Source: Bacillota bacterium
Lineage (GTDB): Bacteria; Vulcanimicrobiota; JAMDEM01
NCBI GenBank assembly: GCA_023486985.1
Contig: JAMDEM010000026.1
Span: forward strand, 1 to 19,799
DNA length: 19,799 nt
Direction of reading: 5' to 3'
Each line of letters begins with the position of its first letter. The stretch's first letter is position 1. The notes under the pieces were generated by a model. It did not search any database and was not told the DNA's origin. It saw only the letters and a list, made by a program, of their open reading frames with translations. A program made the position numbers and the translations under genes. This document shows, in pieces, positions 1-6,022 of this stretch.

Positions 1-27
1 TCCTCTCCCCCCGGGGTAAGGCTCGGC
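1..27. repeat. Inverted copy of 456-482 at the window edge (probable chimeric end)
   Basis: Bases 1-27 are the exact reverse complement of 456-482; the next three bases match at two positions. In the reading frame of the flanking ATPase gene the first residues (SSPPGVR) do not fit the family, and the expected LGREP motif begins at base 22. The natural sequence therefore seems to start inside the arm, at the shared bases gctcggc. This is the usual look of a template-switch or assembly chimera at a contig end. A real hairpin element is possible but less likely. Confidence 0.8.
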
Positions 28-1209
28 AGGGAGCCTGCCAGAGGCGGGCTTATAGAATGGAAGACTCTTCATAAGAAAGCGGAAGAGCTTCTTCACCACC
101 TCGACCTTGAGCTTGACCCATCCATTAAAATGAAGCATTTAAGCACCGCCCAGAAGCAGATGGTGGAGATTGCAAGGGCTCTTTCCATGAAAGCTGAGAT
201 AATCTTTATGGATGAGCCTACAGCCAGCCTCACGGAACATGAAATCCGCAGTCTTTTCGGAATTATAAAAGAGCTTAAATCACGGGGCGTTTCCATTGTT
301 TACATCTCACACCGCCTTGAGGAAATTTTTGAAATATCCGACAGAATCACCGTGCTGAGAGACGGTGAATGGATAGGCACAAAAGCAACACCCGGGCTTG
401 ACATTGACAGCCTTATACAGATGATGGTGGGACGCAAAATGTCCCAGCGCTACCCGCCGAGCCTTACCCCGGGGGGAGAGGAAGAAATCCTGCGGGTTGT
501 TAATTTAAGCCGAGGAGAAGATTTCAAGAATATCAATTTTACTTTGAAAAAGGGAGAGATTTTAGGATTCGCGGGACTCATGGGAGCGGGACGGACAGAA
601 GTTGCAAGAGCTATCTTTGGAGCCGAGCCGCCCGATTCAGGCGAAGTTTACCTGAAAGGGAAGAAAGTAAGTCCCCGCAGCACTCAGGAAGCGCTGAAAG
701 CCGGTATTGCCCTTGTTCCCGAGGATAGAAGGGAACATGGCCTTATACTTGATATGCCTGTGAACCACAATATCACCCTGGGTCATCTTGACGGCGTATG
801 CACTGCAGGATTCTTCATTGACCATTCAAGAGAGAAAAAAGTAGTTGACGGATATATTACGGATCTTTCCATCAAGACGCCGTCGCCACGGTGGCACGCC
901 AAATTTTTAAGCGGCGGCAACCAGCAGAAAGTGGTGGTTGCCAAGTGGCTTTTCATTCCTTCTTATATGATAATATTTGATGAGCCCACGAGGGGAATTG
1001 ATGTTGAGGCAAAGTACGAAATTTATTCATTAATGCAGCGCCTTGCTTCAGAGGGAATAGGCGTGATAATGATATCATCAGACCTGCCGGAACTTATAGG
1101 AATATGTCACAGGATAATCGTTCTGCATGAGGGGGAGATAACCGGAGAGCTTAAGAAGGAAGAATTCAGCCAGGAAAGGATTATGACATATGCAACAGGC
1201 GGCAGTTAA
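1..1209 (+). CDS. Sugar ABC transporter ATP-binding protein, RbsA/MglA type, 5' partial
   Basis: This is the cytoplasmic double-ATPase subunit of a CUT2-type sugar importer. The frame is open to base 1, so the ATG at 130 is internal and the N-terminal Walker A lies outside the window. What remains of domain 1 has the family motif LGREP (base 22), an LSTAQKQMVEIA signature (base 139), Walker B FMDEPTAS and the H-loop YISHRLEE. Domain 2 has a Walker A-like GLMGAGRTE with Arg replacing the usual Lys, the signature LSGGNQQK, Walker B IIFDEPTRGID and Ser in the H-loop (MISSDLPE). One competent and one degenerate site is normal for this family. It overlaps the permease gene by 20 bases. The sugar cannot be told from this sequence, and no periplasmic binding protein is in view; it may lie upstream. 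Bases 1 to about 21 are probably chimeric. Confidence 0.93.
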   Translation, partial: SSPPGVRLGREPARGGLIEWKTLHKKAEELLHHLDLELDPSIKMKHLSTAQKQMVEIARALSMKAEIIFMDEPTASLTEHEIRSLFGIIKELKSRGVSIVYISHRLEEIFEISDRITVLRDGEWIGTKATPGLDIDSLIQMMVGRKMSQRYPPSLTPGGEEEILRVVNLSRGEDFKNINFTLKKGEILGFAGLMGAGRTEVARAIFGAEPPDSGEVYLKGKKVSPRSTQEALKAGIALVPEDRREHGLILDMPVNHNITLGHLDGVCTAGFFIDHSREKKVVDGYITDLSIKTPSPRWHAKFLSGGNQQKVVVAKWLFIPSYMIIFDEPTRGIDVEAKYEIYSLMQRLASEGIGVIMISSDLPELIGICHRIIVLHEGEITGELKKEEFSQERIMTYATGGS

Positions 1210-2137
1210 AACAAGAAAAAAATTGCCAGAGGAATTCGGCATCTTTCTGGGATTGGTGGCAATCTATGTTATTTTCGCCATCCTCTGTAACCGGGAAGGC
1301 TTCCTTACTTATACCAATACCATGAATATCGCCCGCCAGATTTCTATGATAACAATTATCGCTCTTGGTATGACCTTCGTTATCATAAGCGGGGGGATTG
1401 ATCTCTCCGTAGGCTCGATTGTGGCTCTTACGGGTGTCTTTGCAGCCATGACCCTGAACGCAATGGGAGGAAACATTCCACTGGCTATTGCCGTCGCCCT
1501 GGCTTCAGGTCTTATTATCGGTGCTTTCAACGGCCTTATCATAGCTCATTTCAGGGTTCCTCCATTCATCGTGACCTTATCAACTATGATAGCCTTTCGC
1601 GGATTGGTCTTCCTCGTATGCGGCGGGCGTCCGGTGGGGAACCTTCCCGAGTCATTCTTTTTTATCGGCGGGGGATACCTGATTCTTCCCGTGCCTGTCA
1701 TCATCATGGCTGTGGCTATTGTAATTTCGTGGTTTCTTACAAATCACACCAAATTCGGAAGATATACCTATGCGATAGGCGGCAACGAGGAGGCGGCGCG
1801 CTTCTCGGGAATCAACATCAAGAGTATGAAAGTGGCAATCTATTCACTCTGCGGGCTTGCCGCCGCCATCAGCGGCGTGATTCTTACATCCCGTCTATTT
1901 TCAGGGGACCCCAAATCCGGACAGCTCTACGAGCTTGATGCCATTGCAGCCGTCGTGGTGGGCGGAACAAGCCTAAACGGAGGAAAAGGAACCATACTTG
2001 GAACTCTCCTGGGCTCATTGATTATCGGGGTAATCTCCAATGGTTTGAATCTAATGGGAGTGGAATCTTACACACAGAATATCATCAAAGGCGCAGTAAT
2101 CCTGATTGCCGTGCTTCTGGACCAGATGAGGAAATAA
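1190..2137 (+). CDS. Sugar ABC transporter permease, RbsC type
   Basis: This 315-residue polytopic inner-membrane protein is the permease partner of the upstream ATPase in a CUT2 ribose/galactose/xylose-type importer (BPD_transp_2 family). The full-length pattern is typical: an N-terminal helix after a basic stretch, then GGIDLSVGS, VPPFIVTLSTM, YAIGGNEEAARFSGI and GGTSLNGGKGTILGT, ending in a last helix with a DQMRK tail. The length is normal for RbsC. The ATG at 1190 has a purine-rich AGGAAAGGA nine bases upstream and lies inside the end of the ATPase gene, so translation is probably coupled. The gene ends ten bases before a convergent gene, and I see no terminator hairpin between them. Substrate is unknown. 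Confidence 0.93.
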   Translation: MQQAAVKTRKKLPEEFGIFLGLVAIYVIFAILCNREGFLTYTNTMNIARQISMITIIALGMTFVIISGGIDLSVGSIVALTGVFAAMTLNAMGGNIPLAIAVALASGLIIGAFNGLIIAHFRVPPFIVTLSTMIAFRGLVFLVCGGRPVGNLPESFFFIGGGYLILPVPVIIMAVAIVISWFLTNHTKFGRYTYAIGGNEEAARFSGINIKSMKVAIYSLCGLAAAISGVILTSRLFSGDPKSGQLYELDAIAAVVVGGTSLNGGKGTILGTLLGSLIIGVISNGLNLMGVESYTQNIIKGAVILIAVLLDQMRK

Positions 2138-2146
2138 CTTGCTTAA

Positions 2147-2767
2147 TCAGCCCAGTTTAAAGTAACCCTGGATGCCGTTAAGTATTGTCTGGCAGGCGAG
2201 TGCAGCCAGAATCAGCCCCATAACACGGGTGACCACATTTATCCCGGTATCTCCCAGAAGTTTCTCCAGTTGTTTCGCATAGCGCAGGACTATCCAGGTT
2301 ATTAAGAGGATTCCAAGCAGTACCAGGGACACTACAAACTGCTCGAAGACGGAATAGAGGTCGTTATCCGTTAGAAGGACTGCTGCCATAATGGTGCCGG
2401 GTCCGGCAATAAAAGGAAGAGCGATGGGGAAAACAGCAACATCCCTTTTATGCTCGGAATTTTCATCTTCAGCCTCCATACCTGTAATCTCTGATTCAAG
2501 AATCATTTTCAGGGAGATGATAAGGAGCACCAGTCCTCCGGCAATCCTGAATGCGTTTAACCCGATGCCAAGATGGTCAAAAAGAAGCTGGCCCACAGCA
2601 ATAAAAAAGATAAGAATAGCCGCTGAGATGATCGTGGCTTTGAGAGCAATGCTGCGCTGTTCGGCAACGCTTTTCCCCTTGGTGGCGACAATGAAAAGCG
2701 GCACCGTTCCCACGGGGTCAATGACCACAAAAAAGGTGACCGCCGATTCAATGATGTGTTTAAGCAA
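2147..2767 (-). CDS. MarC-family (UPF0056/NAAT) integral membrane protein
   Basis: This 206-residue protein has about six hydrophobic helices. It opens with the MarC-type segment FFVVIDPVGTVPLF and contains ALPFIAGPGTIMAAVLL and the glycine-bearing helix FRIAGGLVLLIISLKMI, all hallmarks of the family. Some members are annotated as amino-acid (NAAT) transporters; the earlier link of E. coli MarC to multiple antibiotic resistance has not held up, so the function is uncertain. The start is TTG: a strong GGGAGG lies seven bases upstream (2775-2780), and no in-frame ATG gives as complete a first helix. It is a single gene, convergent with the sugar permease. An inverted repeat (2804-2830) sits just upstream and may serve as an operator. 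Confidence 0.88.
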   Translation of the reverse strand: MLKHIIESAVTFFVVIDPVGTVPLFIVATKGKSVAEQRSIALKATIISAAILIFFIAVGQLLFDHLGIGLNAFRIAGGLVLLIISLKMILESEITGMEAEDENSEHKRDVAVFPIALPFIAGPGTIMAAVLLTDNDLYSVFEQFVVSLVLLGILLITWIVLRYAKQLEKLLGDTGINVVTRVMGLILAALACQTILNGIQGYFKLG

Positions 2768-2803
2768 TTCCGGTCCTCCCTGTCTCTTAAATATTTTCCG
2801 GAA

Positions 2804-2830
2804 ATAAAGTAGGATATATTCTTACTTTAT
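2804..2830. promoter_or_regulatory. 8-bp perfect inverted repeat upstream of the MarC-family gene
   Basis: ATAAAGTA (2804-2811) and TACTTTAT (2823-2830) are exact reverse complements separated by 11 bases. The repeat lies about 37 bases upstream of the TTG start of the minus-strand gene, where a repressor site or promoter would sit. The AT-rich sequence could also hold the -10 region. There is no T-run to make it a convincing terminator. The regulator is unknown. Confidence 0.35.
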
Positions 2831-2880
2831 AAAAATTATTCCTGCCTGCGAAAGAAGTAATATAGGAAACGTTAACCCAC

Positions 2881-3612
2881 TCATTTTGGAATTAACCTTT
2901 CTACCGAACTATACTGAGGATGATTTGGATGAACTCCTTGAACATCAGTATGATTTGCTCCTGAACAATAAAAAGTAAATATATCAGGATTTTTATGAAT
3001 CGTATAAGAGCTGCTATAGGTATCTTTTCCCGCTTCAGGACAGACTGGTATTTTCTCAATAAACGTAGGAACAAGATATTGCAGTGAAGGCGGGTAATGC
3101 CCCTTGTTATCCACAGAATACATTTCAAGAGCTACAGCAATATTCTTCAGATTAGATTGGCAGGCTACCCATTTCGACTCCCATGGAATATCTACAAAGC
3201 CTGGTGTTAAAATACCCGAAATTAAAAGGGCAAAAAAGCTTATGAAACCGAGAAATATTCCATCGCCAGTCGTACCCTTGCCAACAGATTTTTGTCTTTT
3301 CTTGTTTAGCGTTCTGGAATAAAGTCCGGTAAAAATAGCCGCTACACTAATAATTAGCTGTGTTATACCTATAAAAGAGACAAAAATATTCCGATTAATA
3401 TGTTTAGGAACTAAAATCCCCATAAAGGCTGTAAATACAAAAGGAACAAGTAATACTCCCAAAATACCCAGCGATGAACTTATAATCTCTAAGTCATCTT
3501 TACCTTCACGGTTGGTCTTTTCTGCATTCTTAACAGTTATCAATTCGGCACCACAAACGGCACAAATCTTTGCATCACCCTTATTTTCCTTTCCGCACTT
3601 TGGGCAGAGCAT
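2881..3612 (-). CDS. Zinc-ribbon, three-helix membrane protein with pseudopilin-like C-terminal domain
   Basis: The 243-residue product begins with a zinc ribbon (Cys3, Cys6, Cys17, Cys20: CPKC and CAVC). About three hydrophobic segments follow, near residues 45-67, 75-98 and 117-140. The C-terminal 90 residues open with CQSNLKNIAVALEMYSVDN and then GHYPPSLQYL, like the helix and first strand region of GspG-type pseudopilins, and later have CPEAG and FYCSG. There is no N-terminal prepilin peptidase site, so it is probably not a normal pilin; the ribbon would be cytoplasmic and the tail probably outside. The ATG at 3612 has GGGAGGAGG eight bases upstream. It stands alone. The domain calls rest on motif resemblance only; the function is not known. 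Confidence 0.75.
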   Translation of the reverse strand: MLCPKCGKENKGDAKICAVCGAELITVKNAEKTNREGKDDLEIISSSLGILGVLLVPFVFTAFMGILVPKHINRNIFVSFIGITQLIISVAAIFTGLYSRTLNKKRQKSVGKGTTGDGIFLGFISFFALLISGILTPGFVDIPWESKWVACQSNLKNIAVALEMYSVDNKGHYPPSLQYLVPTFIEKIPVCPEAGKDTYSSSYTIHKNPDIFTFYCSGANHTDVQGVHPNHPQYSSVERLIPK

Positions 3613-3740
3613 GACACTGCCCTCCTCCCGTCAAATCATTCCACCCTCTATTATTCCCTCTTAAATACCTTTTCTGCGGTTTATTTCAACGATTGACACG
3701 CAGGCGGACTCTTTAAAACACCTGCCTATAAAAAAGCTTC

Positions 3741-3769
3741 TTGACACCTTTTATTAAATTTGATACTAT
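3741..3769 (+). promoter_or_regulatory. Sigma70-type promoter of the AAA ATPase gene
   Basis: A perfect -35 TTGACA (3741-3746), a 17-base spacer and a -10 TACTAT (3764-3769) preceded by the extended -10 dinucleotide TG (3761-3762) lie just before the ATPase gene. Transcription would begin near 3776. This excludes the upstream in-frame TTG at 3741 as the translation start, because that TTG is the -35 box itself, and it makes ATG 3771 unlikely. Confidence 0.72.
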
Positions 3770-3800
3770 TATGGTAGAATTTAATACTAAAAACAACCCT

Positions 3801-5081
3801 ATGAGTAATAAGATTTATAAAAGAATTCTTATAAAGAAGATTAAGAATTGGCTTGAAAGACCGGAAATTATTGTAATTACCGGCTCGCGCCAGACGGGAA
3901 AAACATTTTTATCCCGTAAAATCCTGCCTCAAATTACCACCAAGCCGATAAAATACTTTAACTTTGAAGACTTTGAACTCAGGGAATTATTTAAAAACAA
4001 TCCAAAAGAATTTGTAAGCAACATCTCTGACAAAAAAAACATTTATGTTTTTGATGAGTTTCAGAAAATGCCGGAATTCACCAGTTCATTAAAAGTTCTT
4101 TATGACCAGGATAAAGACAACCTGCCCAAAATATTTTTAACCGGCTCCTCTTCGCCTGAAATCCAGAAGAAAATTTCCCAGAGCCTGGCAGGGCAATGTA
4201 TAGTCTTTAATCTTTTTTCCTTATCATTTCTGGAGAAATATTCTTTTGAAGAAAAAGATTTTCTGACCGCTCTTTCCTCTTCTCATCAAAAATTTAAAAT
4301 TGAAAGCCTGAAAAAAGATATTTTTTTCGTACAAACCGAAATTAAGAAAAAATTTAATGAATATCTTTTGCAGGGTGGGTATCCTGAACTGGGAGAACTT
4401 GAAGAAGACCAGAGATGGGAAAAACTGAAGTCTATTATTCAAACCATTTTAGAAAAGGATTTACAAAGCCTTGTAAAATCAGAACATTTATTTTCTTCAA
4501 AAAAATTGCTTGAAATATTGGCTTTCAGGACAGGCAATTTAGTTTCCTTTGAAAATCTGGCTTCGGAAATGCAGCTTAATATCAAAACAATCCGCAGCCT
4601 TACTGCCATACTTGAAGGATTGTTTTTTATTGAACTGATTTACCCGCAGGCAGGATTTGCCAATGAATACAAAAAAGCTCCAAAAGTTTATTTTCACGAT
4701 TCAGGCTTGCGGAACGAATTGATGAAAATGCGAAACCTGCCTCCTGATAATACTCAAACCGGGAGCATGGTTGAAAATTTTGTTTTTATGCAATTAAAAC
4801 GCTACTCTGCCTATAAACAGGATTTTAAAATTAATTACTGGCAGGATTACAATAAAAATGAAGTGGATTTCGTTTTAAGCCGTGGAAATAACCTTATCTC
4901 TATTGAAGTTAAATACAGAAAGGGGCAGGATGGCAAACTATCCGCCGGAGTAAAAAACTTTATTGAAAGATACCATCCGCAGTTTCACATTACTGCCACT
5001 CACGATTATTTTGGAAGCACAGAGTTTGGCGGCTGTAAAATTTATTTTATCCCGGCTTATACTTTTGGACTGGTGGTATAA
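3801..5081 (+). CDS. ATPase with AAA_14 and DUF4143 domains
   Basis: The 426-residue protein from ATG 3801 has Walker A GSRQTGKT (28-35), Walker B IYVFDEFQKM (81-90) and a sensor-like FLTGSSS (112-118), the AAA_14 layout. The C-terminal half is DUF4143, ending with NEVDFVLSRGN and SIEVKYRK, a spacing that resembles the D...ExK core of PD-(D/E)xK nucleases. Whether these proteins cut DNA is not settled. ATG 3801 was chosen because a good promoter (3741-3769) occupies the longer N-terminus; no Shine-Dalgarno is visible before it. The gene is visibly AT-richer and Lys/Phe-richer than its neighbours. Such genes are often scattered singletons in bacteria and archaea, which suggests recent acquisition. 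Physiological role unknown. Confidence 0.88.
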   Translation: MSNKIYKRILIKKIKNWLERPEIIVITGSRQTGKTFLSRKILPQITTKPIKYFNFEDFELRELFKNNPKEFVSNISDKKNIYVFDEFQKMPEFTSSLKVLYDQDKDNLPKIFLTGSSSPEIQKKISQSLAGQCIVFNLFSLSFLEKYSFEEKDFLTALSSSHQKFKIESLKKDIFFVQTEIKKKFNEYLLQGGYPELGELEEDQRWEKLKSIIQTILEKDLQSLVKSEHLFSSKKLLEILAFRTGNLVSFENLASEMQLNIKTIRSLTAILEGLFFIELIYPQAGFANEYKKAPKVYFHDSGLRNELMKMRNLPPDNTQTGSMVENFVFMQLKRYSAYKQDFKINYWQDYNKNEVDFVLSRGNNLISIEVKYRKGQDGKLSAGVKNFIERYHPQFHITATHDYFGSTEFGGCKIYFIPAYTFGLVV

Positions 5082-5144
5082 CTGTAATAACTCTCCTGCT
5101 TCTGAAAAAAGTGTTAAAATGGGTAATATAAAAGGGAGGTTACT

Positions 5145-5513
5145 ATGACTAAATTTCGCATTATCCTCGTGGTTCTTTTGATAGCCTTTACCGCTTCCGC
5201 TTCCGCTTTCGCTCTTGCCGCCGGAATAATCTCCTGGCAGGATGCAGGTAATTATTATGGGCACTATAAGACGGTGGAGGGAACCATCGTCGTCACACAC
5301 AAAACAGAGAAAATAATCTTCCTGAACTTCAGTCAAAACTGGAAGCATGACTTCACAGCGGTCATCTTCGCTTCGGACTGGCATAAGTTCCCGCCAAATC
5401 CTGAAACCTGTTACAAAGGCAGGAAGGTTCAGGTAACAGGGCTGATAAAAGAATACGAGGGCAAGCCTGAAATAATTTTGAATTGGCAAAGCCAGATTAA
5501 GGTGGTTGAGTAA
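5145..5513 (+). CDS. Small exported protein with an OB-fold-like domain
   Basis: The 122-residue product starts with a clear signal peptide (basic MTKFR, hydrophobic core, then ASASAFALAAG), so it should be exported. The rest has the spacing of a bacterial OB-fold: VEGTIV, IIFLNFSQNWKHDFTAVIF, then YKGRKVQVTGLIKEYEGKPEIIL and a final SQIKV. This pattern occurs in small OB-fold proteins and in domains attached to thermonuclease-like proteins; binding of DNA, RNA or another ligand cannot be told. The ATG has AAGGGAGGT five bases upstream. A TAAAAT (5115-5120) could be a -10 box but lacks a good -35. It is five bases from the next gene and is probably cotranscribed with it. Confidence 0.72.
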   Translation: MTKFRIILVVLLIAFTASASAFALAAGIISWQDAGNYYGHYKTVEGTIVVTHKTEKIIFLNFSQNWKHDFTAVIFASDWHKFPPNPETCYKGRKVQVTGLIKEYEGKPEIILNWQSQIKVVE

Positions 5514-5518
5514 AAACA

Positions 5519-5827
5519 ATGTTTTATTTTTTGATTGTCGCCATAGGGTTAATTGATTTCATCTCATCTATCCTTCTGCGTTACTGGGCTGGTAATGGGA
5601 AACCCTTACTGCTTGTAACTGGAGTTTTTGGGTTTGCGATGGTTGGGCTTTTATTTGCTTTTTCAATGAAATACCAGGGACTGGCGGTCGCAAATATCTT
5701 GTGGACTGCCTGCGCTGTCATTTTCTGCACAATCGCGGGCATGTTTCTTTTTAAGGAACATCTGTCCGTCAGCCAGATTATTGGCACGTTATTAATCTTA
5801 ACCGGTCTTGTTTTTGTTATAAAATGA
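5519..5827 (+). CDS. SMR/EmrE-like small membrane transporter with Asp at the Glu14 position
   Basis: The 102-residue protein has four transmembrane helices and the small multidrug resistance layout: FYFLIVAIGLIDFISSILL in helix 1, ANILWTACAVIFCTIAGMFLFKEHLS around helix 3, and IIGTLLILTGLVFVIK as helix 4. In EmrE the helix-1 Glu14 binds protons and drugs; here the only acidic residue in that place is Asp13. The signature around helix 3 (AYAVWTG-like) is also changed to ANILWTA. It may therefore be a DMT/SMR-related protein with another substrate rather than a standard drug pump. Its stop overlaps a following ATG (ATGA). The ribosome binding site is weak, which suggests coupling to the upstream gene. 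Confidence 0.75.
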   Translation: MFYFLIVAIGLIDFISSILLRYWAGNGKPLLLVTGVFGFAMVGLLFAFSMKYQGLAVANILWTACAVIFCTIAGMFLFKEHLSVSQIIGTLLILTGLVFVIK

Positions 5828-6022
5828 ACGCATTAGAAGAGATTAAAAACCGACTTGATATGATAAAAGAGAAAGTTTGTTCTCCTGAACTAGAATTCCT
5901 CAAAAGCCGATGGACCCATTGAGGAATCCAGCGGCAGGGTGGATTTTATCTGGGTAATTTATAAAGCCAAGCCTCCGGTGGCATCATCACCCGGCACGGT
6001 GTGGATAAAGTTTTGCCATTAG
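5824..6022 (+). pseudogene. Possible remnant of a small decayed gene
   Basis: An ATG at 5824 overlaps the stop of the SMR-like gene (ATGA) and opens a 32-codon frame, MNALEEIKNRLDMIKEK and on, ending at TGA 5920-5922. One frame over, the sequence reads on from about 5909 to TAG 6020-6022 (DGPIEESSGRVDFIWVIYKA and on). Joined by a shift near 5915 they would give roughly 66 residues. The amphipathic start looks like real protein, but I recognise no family. It could equally be a genuine 32-residue peptide followed by noncoding DNA. Confidence is low. Confidence 0.25.

Noticed and set aside
3741..3800. Longer start (TTG 3741 or ATG 3771) for the AAA_14-DUF4143 gene
   Set aside because: TTG 3741 is the -35 box and 3771 is about at the transcript start; ATG 3801 precedes the first conserved residues.
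5930..6018. Intrinsic terminator after the CHAT gene
   Set aside because: A GGTG/CACC stem with a bulge is present but there is no T-run on the minus strand.
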